From an uncultured Saprospiraceae bacterium (lineage in GTDB: Bacteria; Bacteroidota; Bacteroidia; Chitinophagales; Saprospiraceae), in contig CALCMV010000160.1 in assembly GCA_937967535.1 (NCBI GenBank), positions 1-14,560 on the forward strand: DNA of 14,560 bases, given 5' to 3'. Of the stretch, positions 7,203-13,799 are shown piece by piece. The notes under the pieces are model-generated. The model ran no database searches and was not told the DNA's origin. It was given only the letters and a program-made list of their open reading frames with translations. How positions within the stretch are numbered: position 1 is the first letter of the stretch; every line of letters starts with the position of its first letter. Position numbers and translations under genes: made by a program.

Positions 7203-7279
7203 GTCTCTTATCTCTCGTCTCTTATCTCTTATCTCTTATCTCTCGTCTCACCTCTCTCGTCTCACCTCTCTCCTATCTC
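7203..7279 (-). repeat. 11-unit heptanucleotide array, inverted relative to 7043-7140
   Basis: Eleven 7-mers on the plus strand: GTCTCTT, ATCTCTC, GTCTCTT, ATCTCTT twice, ATCTCTC, GTCTCAC, CTCTCTC, GTCTCAC, CTCTCTC, CTATCTC. On the minus strand this is a GAGAGAT/GAGACGA-like purine array, so each convergent gene is followed by the same repeat in its own sense orientation. It overlaps the last two codons and the TAG stop of ompA-like. Confidence 0.93.
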
Positions 7280-8871
7280 AAATATATCGTAAATTCTACG
7301 CGGCGATTTCTTTCTCTGCCTTTTGTGCGTGCATTATCGGCAATAGGTCTGATTTCGCCCGAACCGCTATAACTCATGCGACTTTCTTCTACACCTTTTT
7401 TGACCAGATAATCAAAGCAGGCTTTGGCGCGATTTTCAGAAAGTTTTTGGTTGCGATTTTCGTCGCCGAGGCTGTCGGTGTGTCCTTCCATAATGAGTCC
7501 AAACTCAGGACGCTCCAGCATCAATGTCGCGATTTTCTCCAAAACACCATAAGAAGCTACTTTGAGCGAGCTGCTGCCCGTCTCAAATTTTACATCACGC
7601 ATAGCAAAATCAAGCAACTCACGTATATCAGCATCAAGTACAGGTGCAGTCGTTGTGGTGGGTGAAGTAATGACCGTAGTGCTTGGTTGTGTAATAATGG
7701 TTGTTGTAGGTGTAGGGCTTGTGGTCGGCGTAGAAATTACCGGAGGCGAATCTACGGTAATCACATTGTTCGTTGGATTTTCAGGACAGCCGTTTAGTTC
7801 TTTTGTTCCCGGCGTGGTCGGGCATCTGTCTTCCGAATCTGTGATGCCGTCCTTATCTGTATCGGGGCAGCCATTGAGCTCTTTCGAGCCAATGACGGTT
7901 GGGCAGTCGTCTTCTACGTCGGGCGTACCATCGCCGTCATTGTCCGGGCAACCCTCAAAGCGCGTAAGTCCGCGCTCATTCGGACATTTATCATCTTTAT
8001 CAATGATGCCGTCGCGGTCACTATCTTTGGGTGCGACAGGGCAGCCATTGTTGGAGGCTACACCACGTTCTTCCGGGCATTTATCATCTTTATCTGCCAC
8101 ACCATCCTTGTCTACATCAGGACAGCCGCGCAAATTACCTCTTTCATTGGGGCAATCATCGTCAGAATCCGGTACATCATCGCCATCACTATCCGGGCAA
8201 CCTTTAAATTGCTCTGTACCTGCCAATTCCGGGCAATCGTCGTCCAAATCATTTACGCCATCGCCGTCCGCATCAGTTTCGAGTACCGTTTTTTCTAGCT
8301 CATCTCCACCACCAAATAGGAAAGAAAGTCCTGCGCTATGTCGCAAATTATTAAAATCATTTATCAATGCAAAACGATATTCAGATTGTACCTGAAGGCG
8401 AATATTTTCAGACAATTTAAAATTGATACCCAAACCAAGCGGTACTTGTGCATCAAAATTATTTTCTTGCAAATCTGCCAGATAATTTGCTCCGATACCC
8501 GCAAAAATATAAGGCGCGAAGAAGCCGCCTTCGGGAATCAGGTAGCCATTATTGAGTTTGTAAACAAAGTTCACGTCGGCACTTCCTGCGGTAGTAGACA
8601 GTGTGGTCGAGTCCGAAAGCGGATAATTTGCGTCGCCTATACGAAAGGGTATATCCAGATTAAAAGAAGGATTGAGGAAACGCGAATATTTAATCTCTCC
8701 GCCATAGGTAAATTGCTCTGTATTAAATTCTCCGGCGATAGGCAAAGCGTAATCTGTCGCCAAAAACTTGAAGCTTAGTGCATTTCGATTCGTCGAAATT
8801 TGTGCTTCTGCATTATTTTGAAATGCCAATGCAAGAAACATCAAAGCGATTATGATAGTGGTCTTTCTCAT
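7273..8871 (-). CDS. OmpA-family outer-membrane protein with six TSP type 3 repeats
   Basis: A 532-residue envelope protein that likely anchors the outer membrane to peptidoglycan. It has a signal peptide at about 1-23 (cut after NNAEA), then an N-terminal beta-barrel-like region at about 24-190. Six thrombospondin type 3 calcium-binding repeats (about 199-362) follow, each with a DxDxDGxxDxxDxCP pattern and a GCP end. A Thr/Pro-rich linker (about 363-410) leads to a C-terminal OmpA peptidoglycan-binding domain (about 415-532) with FETGSSSLK, EGHTDSLGDENRNQKLSENR (Asp466 and Arg481 match the diaminopimelate-binding pair) and a final RNRRVEFTIYL. This architecture is typical of Bacteroidota OmpA proteins. 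It follows nusB by 56 bp on the same strand and ends inside a heptamer array that supplies its last codons. Confidence 0.95.
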   Translation of the reverse strand: MRKTTIIIALMFLALAFQNNAEAQISTNRNALSFKFLATDYALPIAGEFNTEQFTYGGEIKYSRFLNPSFNLDIPFRIGDANYPLSDSTTLSTTAGSADVNFVYKLNNGYLIPEGGFFAPYIFAGIGANYLADLQENNFDAQVPLGLGINFKLSENIRLQVQSEYRFALINDFNNLRHSAGLSFLFGGGDELEKTVLETDADGDGVNDLDDDCPELAGTEQFKGCPDSDGDDVPDSDDDCPNERGNLRGCPDVDKDGVADKDDKCPEERGVASNNGCPVAPKDSDRDGIIDKDDKCPNERGLTRFEGCPDNDGDGTPDVEDDCPTVIGSKELNGCPDTDKDGITDSEDRCPTTPGTKELNGCPENPTNNVITVDSPPVISTPTTSPTPTTTIITQPSTTVITSPTTTTAPVLDADIRELLDFAMRDVKFETGSSSLKVASYGVLEKIATLMLERPEFGLIMEGHTDSLGDENRNQKLSENRAKACFDYLVKKGVEESRMSYSGSGEIRPIADNARTKGRERNRRVEFTIYLR

Positions 8872-8908
8872 TTATTTAGCTTTTGTCAATAGGTCAATAG
8901 TGTTTAGT

Positions 8909-8939
8909 AAAAAATAGAACTGTGTGATTAATCTACCAA
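8909..8939 (-). promoter_or_regulatory. Possible promoter for ompA-like gene
   Basis: Read on the minus strand, TTG (8937-8939) is followed after 20 nt by TATTTTTT (8916-8909), one mismatch from the TAnnTTTG box. It overlaps the end of nusB and would give a leader of about 30 nt. It would allow strong independent expression of the envelope gene. Weak evidence. Confidence 0.3.
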
Positions 8940-9860
8940 TCCGCGTCCTATTTTTTTGATGCGTCCTTGTTCTTTGAGTTTTTTCATCAATTTATCGAGT
9001 ATGCCGTTGATAAATTCTTTAGACTTGGGCGTACTATACAATTTTGAAATATCAACGTATTCATTAATCGTCACCTTAGTTGGGATGGTTTCAAAATACA
9101 TCAACTCGCACAATGCCATTTTCAGCAAAATCATATCAATAGTCGCCACGCGCTCGGCTTCCCAGTTTTGCAGCATTGGTTCTATCAACTCAAAAAGTTC
9201 GCTATCTTTTGCCATCACTTTATGCAGCAGGTCTTCTCCATATTCTTTGACGGTTTCATCTTCGGGAAGATACGCTTGATGAAAGTCATCTTCACCATTG
9301 ACACGCTTGATGGTTTTTTTCATCGCGCCTACCACGAGCGATTTATCGTCTTGCCAACTCGAAAAATAATCTTCCAGCCGTTCTTCAAACAACTCGTGTT
9401 TGACCAAAAACTTATACAATTCGAGCAATAATTCGCGATGCTCTTGCAAGTTGACCTCATTTGCCTGATACTTCTTAAAAGTATCCGTTTTTGCAAATTC
9501 TTTGTACATCTTGCGAGTAAAATCTGCATCCAAGAGTTTCCCCAGTTTGTCTTTTTTGACAAGACTTCTAAACGAGGCACTATCGGCAATCGTCTGAATT
9601 ACAGCATTATCAAATAGTTTAGTGGTGAAGTTTTTATCTTCTTCGGTAGGTAAGTGCTTGGCTGCACGAATCTTGGCATCTTCCTGTACATACTCTGCTA
9701 CCTTGTACAATTGTAGTACATTCAGCAAGTAGATTTTGTAAGATGTCTCTACAGATATGTCGTATTGTTTACGAGAAAGTTTCGGTGTGATAGTTTCATC
9801 CCGATTCATCGTGTACAATATTTGCATCACTTTGATGCGAACGTTTCTTCTGCTTATCAT
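8928..9860 (-). CDS. nusB: Transcription antitermination factor NusB, long Bacteroidota form
   Basis: A 310-residue cytoplasmic RNA-binding protein; NusB with NusE (S10) binds boxA of rRNA operons and supports antitermination. The N-terminus SRRNVRIKVMQILYTMN matches the family start (R..AR..A.Q.LY). The C-terminal 85 residues carry the most conserved part: ATIDMILLKMALCELMYF, then IPTKVTINEYVDISKLYSTP and FINGILDKLMKKL. Most bacterial NusB proteins have about 140 residues. Here about 170 charged helical residues lie between the two conserved ends, the usual extended form in Bacteroidota. ATG at 9860 gives the conserved start immediately. It precedes ompA-like on the same strand; no rRNA genes are nearby. 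Confidence 0.93.
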   Translation of the reverse strand: MISRRNVRIKVMQILYTMNRDETITPKLSRKQYDISVETSYKIYLLNVLQLYKVAEYVQEDAKIRAAKHLPTEEDKNFTTKLFDNAVIQTIADSASFRSLVKKDKLGKLLDADFTRKMYKEFAKTDTFKKYQANEVNLQEHRELLLELYKFLVKHELFEERLEDYFSSWQDDKSLVVGAMKKTIKRVNGEDDFHQAYLPEDETVKEYGEDLLHKVMAKDSELFELIEPMLQNWEAERVATIDMILLKMALCELMYFETIPTKVTINEYVDISKLYSTPKSKEFINGILDKLMKKLKEQGRIKKIGRGLVD

Positions 9861-10137
9861 TTTTCAGTCAGCAAAAAGAGATTTATTATGATTAGTAATG
9901 TCGAATAAGTGTCCCGACAATTTTTGCCGGAATGAATTTCAGATAATGCAAAACGTCAAAATATTTTGGAAAATCAGAAAAACATACTTTTCACCTTTAC
10001 CAAAATATCGTTTTTTGCTTTACTGCTTCATAAACGCTAAACGATATTGTATTTGGATTTCAGGGACAAAGAAAACACAATTTTTTCTTTCCTGCTAACC
10101 TTTAGATAGTTTTTTCTACAAATTCTTAATTTCGCTA

Positions 10138-10255
10138 GTGTTCAACAAAAATAGGGTAAATGATTATATGTGAGTTGCAAGGCGAATTTCTTTGTTAAAA
10201 GTAGATTTTCATAAAAACATTCGCCTTGCAACTATTCCTTATTTTACTCGAACAC
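10138..10255. repeat. 118-bp inverted-repeat element
   Basis: Inner arms AGTTGCAAGGCGAAT (10173-10187) and ATTCGCCTTGCAACT (10219-10233) are perfect over 15 bp around a 31-nt loop. The outer ends also pair: GTGTTC (10138-10143) with GAACAC (10250-10255), followed inward by similar A-rich sequence. The left side carries about 12 extra bases. No ORF is inside. The overall shape is that of a small non-autonomous mobile element or a long RNA hairpin. Confidence 0.6.
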
Positions 10256-10266
10256 CTCCTTAATTT

Positions 10267-10307
10267 CAGGCGCAAGCTCAAGCTCAACTTTTAAGTTCAA
10301 CTTCAAC
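10267..10307. repeat. Degenerate hexanucleotide array (GCTCAA type)
   Basis: Units such as AGGCGCAA, GCTCAA twice, CTTTTAA, GTTCAA and CTTCAA follow each other with a period close to 6. Its units resemble the array at 13801-13851, which abuts a broken gene. Confidence 0.55.
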
Positions 10308-10586
10308 CGCTATTTCAAAACAACAATTTTAAACACTTTTACAAATATTAGAATGACGGTAGATTTTGTGATTTGAAGTTGAAGTGGAACTTATGTCCAT
10401 TTTTATCAAAGAAAATGAAATTTTGAGAACTATTCTTTTCCGATTATTGTTTTGTATGTGTAGTTTGTAATGATAAAATAAATTATTAAATTTTGTAAAA
10501 GTAAATTATTCGGATTAAAATTTTATACTGACAAAATTTTGACAACTTTTTGTTTGACTCTTTGACTGTCTTAAAAATTCATTATC

Positions 10587-10682
10587 ATGTTCAATCAAAG
10601 GTTTAAAAAGAAAGCACCTCCTTCTCGCCCCGAATACACCGATAAACAAGGGAAAAATTACAAACTACAAATTTCACGATAG
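10587..10682 (+). CDS. Small basic peptide, 31 residues, related to the two downstream peptides
   Basis: The ORF runs from ATG 10587 to TAG 10680-10682 and is too short for ordinary gene calling. It encodes a peptide beginning MFNQRFKKKAPPSRPEY and ending in LQISR: nine Lys/Arg against two acidic residues. Its start matches the pattern MF-x-x-RFK-[RK] shared with the 23-residue peptides at 10932 and 11061; the remainder has diverged. The sequence just upstream, CTTTGACTGTCTTAAA (10560-10575), is also nearly repeated at the promoter start region of the 10932 gene (10855-10871, one extra base). No hydrophobic segment or signal peptide is present, so it is probably cytoplasmic, perhaps nucleic-acid or ribosome associated; that is inference. 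I do not recognise a family. Confidence 0.5.
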   Translation: MFNQRFKKKAPPSRPEYTDKQGKNYKLQISR

Positions 10683-10931
10683 AAAGATTTGGAATTTGAA
10701 ATAGCTAAAAGAAGCAATTTTTTACGGCGAATTTAATTCTTTTAACAAAATTATATTTTTTAAAAACTTTAAATAATGCAAAATGTAAGATTTTTATTTT
10801 AAAATTTTTAAAAAAATAGAATTAAATATTGACTTACATAAAAACTCGTTGTATCTTTGCACTGTCTTAAATGATATTTCTAACACAGACATTATTTGTC
10901 CGTATTTCGTTTACAATAAAAAAGAAGAATT
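10683..10931. other. AT-rich leader region of the twin peptide genes
   Basis: No ORF of note. It holds the promoter at 10829-10859 and a leader of about 66 nt before ATG 10932, with a weak hairpin (ACAGAC with GTCCGT). No terminator separates it from the upstream peptide gene. Confidence 0.5.
10829..10859 (+). promoter_or_regulatory. Bacteroidota primary-sigma promoter of the twin peptide genes
   Basis: TTG at 10829-10831, a 20-nt spacer, then TATCTTTG at 10852-10859 match the TTTG / TAnnTTTG promoter consensus of this phylum apart from the first T of the -33 box. Transcription would start near 10865. This is the best promoter match in the window. Confidence 0.75.
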
Positions 10932-11003
10932 ATGTTTTCAAGGAGATTTAAAAGAAGTTACACCGCACCCGCAGTAAACACGCCGGTGACAAAGAAAAAA
11001 TGA
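10932..11003 (+). CDS. Small basic peptide A, 23 residues
   Basis: The ORF runs from ATG 10932 to TGA 11001-11003. The peptide begins MFSRRFKRSYTAPAV and ends NTPVTKKK. It has seven Lys/Arg and no acidic residue, with no membrane segment. The middle (TAPAVNTP) is Pro/Ala/Thr rich and probably unfolded alone. A paralogue 57 bp downstream (11061-11132) is identical at 22 of 23 residues, while five of its sense codons differ synonymously and the stop codon also differs, which argues strongly that the peptide is translated and under selection. A good promoter lies upstream and a strong terminator follows the second copy. Its function is unknown. A ribosome- or nucleic-acid-binding role fits the charge but is only inference. 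Confidence 0.75.
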   Translation: MFSRRFKRSYTAPAVNTPVTKKK

Positions 11004-11060
11004 AAATAACGATTCATCGTTGTTCATTAATTAATTTATTAACCATTAAAATCTGATATT

Positions 11061-11132
11061 ATGTTTAAAAGAAGATTTAAAAGAAGCTATACAGCACCCG
11101 CAGTAAACACGCCGGTGACAAAGAAGAAATAA
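11061..11132 (+). CDS. Small basic peptide B, 23 residues, twin of peptide A
   Basis: The ORF runs from ATG 11061 to TAA 11130-11132. It begins MFKRRFKRSYTAPAV, differing from peptide A only at residue 3 (Lys for Ser). Codons 12-21 are identical in the two copies, while codons 4, 9, 10, 11 and 22 differ only silently and the stop differs (TAA against TGA). The sequences before and after the two ORFs are not alike, so conservation stops at the ORF borders. A 33-bp gap to the terminator stem suggests one short bicistronic mRNA of roughly 330 nt. The intergenic 57 bp contain a small hairpin AACGAT-TC-ATCGTT (11008-11021). Function unknown. Confidence 0.75.
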   Translation: MFKRRFKRSYTAPAVNTPVTKKK

Positions 11133-11164
11133 GGTAATATCCTTAGCTTCAAAATCGAAAAGTA

Positions 11165-11197
11165 AAAAGGGTTGTCCATTAGGATGACCCTTTTTTT
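11165..11197 (+). terminator. Rho-independent terminator of the small peptide operon
   Basis: AAAAGGGTTGTCC (11165-11177) pairs with GGATGACCCTTTT (11182-11194) over 13 bp, including two G-T pairs, around the loop ATTA. A run of seven T (11191-11197) ends it. It lies 33 bp past the stop of peptide B. Confidence 0.9.
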
Positions 11198-11202
11198 GTT
11201 GA

Positions 11203-11365
11203 TAAGTGGTTAAGCACAAATAATCGACACCATAGTACATATCTTTTTCCGTTATACTTCAGCTATTTTTCGTCATGTAGCTCGGCTATAATCCTCAAAA
11301 TGAGCTTTGTCTAACGAAAAAATATATTGTCCTAATGATGTCGATTATTTATACTTAACCACTTA
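11203..11365. mobile_element. 163-bp palindromic MITE-like element
   Basis: The terminal 31 bp (11203-11233 and 11335-11365) are inverted repeats with three mismatches, tipped TAAGTGGTTAAG. Similarity continues inward at lower quality (ATCTTTTTCCGTTA against ATTTTTTCGTTAG), so almost the whole element folds on itself. No ORF is inside and no clear target duplication is seen. It begins 6 bp after the terminator T-run. This is the structure of a non-autonomous element mobilised by a transposase encoded elsewhere; the parent family is not identifiable here. Confidence 0.7.
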
Positions 11366-11659
11366 CAAGCATTGTTCAGAGAAATTTTTTAGGGCAAAAA
11401 CCACTTTTTTTTAAAAAAAATCAAAAAAACAGGGCGTTTTTGAGGGTGAAAACTATCACTCGCAGATGCTAAAAACTAACTCATTGTATATGGTTATATT
11501 CTAAAAATTCAAAAAACAACGTCACAAACCGCCAACTCCTTGTATTTCTTCTGTCCCAATTTGCTATACATTGGAAGCATAATCAATGGTAATCATAATG
11601 TTTGGTTAGGTTTTCATGGTTATTTAACGATTTTTTATTTTGATACTTGGTTTATGGGG

Positions 11660-11693
11660 CGGGAACTGATACACGGTCGGTTCCCGTTTTTTT
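11660..11693 (+). terminator. Rho-independent terminator with no evident upstream gene
   Basis: CGGGAACTGA (11660-11669) pairs with TCGGTTCCCG (11677-11686) over 10 bp with one G-T pair and a 7-nt loop, followed by seven T (11687-11693). The nearest upstream gene on this strand is peptide B, which has its own terminator. It may end an unannotated small RNA. Confidence 0.8.
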
Positions 11694-12041
11694 ATTTTAT
11701 GCTTTCATATTCTTTATGGATAGGCAGTTTTTGCAAAGCAAAAACATAATAACAATGAAACAGTAAAACTCTAATTTAACCTATTCTTAATTACTTCTCT
11801 CCCCCTAGGCTCTCAACTTTTGCAAGCATATTCTGTTAGGTATTTCAGTGTGAATGTATTAGATACGACGAAATAAATACTTCACCCCATTTGAACGCTT
11901 GCCGAATTCATCGTACCTTGCCTTCAAATAAATAAATCCGTGTTGCGGGTTTCGAGTTTTCAAATACCATAAAGACTTGATTTTCTTCCTCATATAACAT
12001 TAATGAACTCGTAGCCTGTAAGCCGTAATTAGCAACTCATA

Positions 12042-13298
12042 ATGACTTCTTGTAAGTTTTCTTTAACTGATAATCAGGTGCTTATGCCGCCAAAATTTAG
12101 TCTGCCGGACGAGCTTAGGTTGCTGGAGCGTACTGACATAGGCTTTCATGCTTCGATAAGTGAAGTGATGGGTATGTGGGATGATTTCGTGCCGGAGCAT
12201 CGGGTATTTTTGCGCTCGGCTTACTTGCAAACATTGGAAGTTGCTCCGCCAAAAGGGATGCAGTTCTGTTATTTAAGCTTTTCGATAGATGGGCAAATGA
12301 TTGGAATTACAGCTTGCCAAATTCAAAATTATAGGGGCGATGAGCCGTTTAATGATGAAAAACAGAGCCAAGTGACGGGTTTTTGGAACAAAACAAAGGT
12401 GTCGGTGAAGAAATTTATCACACGACAAGTCCGACTCAATGTGATGGTGTGCGGAAGTCTGTTGTTGACAGGTGAGCATGGTTTTTATTTTCACCCTAAA
12501 GTAAATCCTGAAATCGCCTCTCAACTACTATATAAAGGTCTGAAAAAAGCATCCGACGAAATGAGCAAACGCGGCAAACGCATTGCTTTGTTCGTGATGA
12601 AAGATTTTTTTGAACGCAGCCAAAAAGAACTTTCGCCTGTATTGACCGGCAATAAATTCTACGAATTTAACGCACAACCCACTATGGTCTTGGATATTCC
12701 GCACCATTGGAAAAGTTTTGACGACTACCTCTCGGCAATGAGTTCCAAATATCGTGTGCGGGCTAAACGCGCCTTCAAAAAAGGAAAAAATATAGTTCGT
12801 AAAGAACTCAATCTCCAAGAAATAGAAGAAAATAAACAGCAAATTTTTGATTCTTACCAAAATGTCGCTGCCAAAGCCGTATTCAATACCTTTACGTTTA
12901 CTCCCGAATATTTTCCTGAACTCAAACGCCAATTAGGAGATAAATTCAAACTCATTGCTTGTTATATTCACGATGAATTTGTGGGTTTTTATACAACCAT
13001 TAAAAATGGAAATGACTTGGATGCTCACTTCTTAGGACTTGATTATCAGGCAAATAGAGATTCGCAATTGTACCTCAATATGCTCTACGATATGGTGCGT
13101 ATCGGGATTGACGCGGGGGTGCATCAGGTGACTTTTTCGCGTACTGCATTGGAAATCAAAAGTTCGGTAGGTGCCGAGTCACACGATTTATCCATTTACA
13201 TCCGTCATCGCAATTGTATGCTGAATCGCTTGGTAAAATATGCCGTAAACTACGTAATACCCAAAGAAGAATGGGTGCAGCGTCGTCCGTTTAAATAA
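12042..13298 (+). CDS. GNAT/FemAB-like acyltransferase (Acetyltransf_6/DUF482 type)
   Basis: A 418-residue cytoplasmic protein with the double-GNAT look of FemAB/BioF2-type acyltransferases. The N-terminal half (about 75-220) holds one degenerate GNAT-like unit. The second starts near SSKYRVRAKRAFKKGKNI (234-251) and contains the core strand and helix ACYIHDEFVGFYTTI (306-320), DAHFLGLDYQANRD (327-340) and SQLYLNMLYDMVRIGIDAG (341-359). VTFSRTALEIKSSVGA (363-378) follows, in the place where family members have the final conserved motif. Relatives transfer acyl or aminoacyl groups to peptidoglycan precursors or other small molecules; the substrate here is unknown. ATG 12084 (Met15) is a good alternative start, because the first 14 residues partly echo the next ones (KFSLTD and KFSLPD) and derive from sequence next to a 7-mer-like tract. 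No operon partner. Confidence 0.75.
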   Translation: MTSCKFSLTDNQVLMPPKFSLPDELRLLERTDIGFHASISEVMGMWDDFVPEHRVFLRSAYLQTLEVAPPKGMQFCYLSFSIDGQMIGITACQIQNYRGDEPFNDEKQSQVTGFWNKTKVSVKKFITRQVRLNVMVCGSLLLTGEHGFYFHPKVNPEIASQLLYKGLKKASDEMSKRGKRIALFVMKDFFERSQKELSPVLTGNKFYEFNAQPTMVLDIPHHWKSFDDYLSAMSSKYRVRAKRAFKKGKNIVRKELNLQEIEENKQQIFDSYQNVAAKAVFNTFTFTPEYFPELKRQLGDKFKLIACYIHDEFVGFYTTIKNGNDLDAHFLGLDYQANRDSQLYLNMLYDMVRIGIDAGVHQVTFSRTALEIKSSVGAESHDLSIYIRHRNCMLNRLVKYAVNYVIPKEEWVQRRPFK

Positions 13299-13331
13299 TT
13301 TTGAATTTTGAATGATGTAAAACTTATAGTA

Positions 13332-13799
13332 TTAGGTACCGAAATTCAAGGTTTGTGCTACTTCCGGGCAGTGTTTCATCACTTCTGCTACACGATTTTC
13401 CAAATACAACTCTATCTCTTCCGAAGACATTTTTCGCAATGTACGTTCTTTGTAGCGTTTAAATTCGGGGTCATTGGTGCAGTCGTCCATTTCTGTGGTG
13501 AGTTGGGAACGTTGGCGGCTGAGTTCGCTCATTCTTTCCTCCGTTTTCAACGAATCTTCTAATCTGTAATTGGCTTTTTCTGCCAGCAATTCTTCTGTCA
13601 CTTTGGCGAGTGGTGTAGCACATTCACAGTAATGCAAGGCTTCTTTTTCGGCGAGCGGTATATCGTCTGTATTACAGGAAAAAATTAGTATTGTACTGAT
13701 TATCAGCAAAATGTATTGCTTCAAAGCTATAAGGTTTTTGGAAATCTTATAGGTCTTACCTTGATATAAATTTTCACTAAATATAATATCTAAATTCAT
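13332..13799 (-). CDS. Small predicted lipoprotein, function unknown
   Basis: From ATG 13799 the product has 155 residues. A hydrophobic stretch ILLIISTILIFSC ends in a lipobox-like IFSC with the lipidated Cys at residue 42, followed by NTDD. The mature part is charged and helical, with a CEC pair (HYCECATPL), a Cys in MDDCTND and one in MKHCPEV, so two disulfides are possible. ATG 13799 places 25 unusual residues before the signal sequence. A TTG at 13724 would give a 130-residue protein whose signal peptide starts normally (KQYILLIIS), and I consider that start at least as likely. ATG 13799 overlaps the stop of the preceding fragment as ATGA. I recognise no named family; it resembles the many short Cys-containing lipoproteins of Bacteroidota. 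Confidence 0.6.
   Translation of the reverse strand: MNLDIIFSENLYQGKTYKISKNLIALKQYILLIISTILIFSCNTDDIPLAEKEALHYCECATPLAKVTEELLAEKANYRLEDSLKTEERMSELSRQRSQLTTEMDDCTNDPEFKRYKERTLRKMSSEEIELYLENRVAEVMKHCPEVAQTLNFGT

Larger units (their letters stand above)
9861..10586. other. AT-rich gene-free region with inverted repeats
   Basis: About 725 bp upstream of both nusB (minus) and the first small peptide gene (plus). The first 270 bp show nothing I can support. Then follow an inverted-repeat element (10138-10255), a hexamer array (10267-10307) and an inverted pair AAGTTCaACTTCAAC (10293-10307) / GTTGAAGTgGAACTT (10378-10392) with one mismatch. The last 90 bp are very AT-rich and lead into the small peptide gene. 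Confidence 0.6.
11133..12041. other. Long gene-free intergenic region
   Basis: About 900 bp. It holds the peptide-operon terminator, the 163-bp palindromic element (11203-11365), a strong orphan terminator (11660-11693) and a tight hairpin GTTTTTGC-AAA-GCAAAAAC (11727-11745). From 11750 to 12041 I see only a weak promoter-like pair, TTTG (11890-11893) and TACCTTGC (11914-11921) with a 20-nt spacer. After it come degenerate GTA-containing 7-mers (about 12008-12042) just before the next gene. No protein-like ORF. Confidence 0.55.

Noticed and set aside
7562..8395. 277-codon ORF opposite the ompA-like gene
   Set aside because: It is an antisense shadow of the Asp/Gly-rich TSP3 repeats, which yields Ser/Gly/Pro-rich nonsense.
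9898..10098. 66-codon plus-strand ORF between nusB and the small peptides
   Set aside because: The composition is aromatic/Lys-rich like translated AT-rich DNA, with no family resemblance, no promoter and no conserved start context.
11046..11240. 64-codon minus-strand ORF
   Set aside because: It lies antisense to peptide B and the terminator and includes part of a palindromic element; no coding character.
11540..11749. 69-codon plus-strand ORF
   Set aside because: It runs straight through the strong terminator hairpin at 11660-11693 and has random, aromatic-rich composition.
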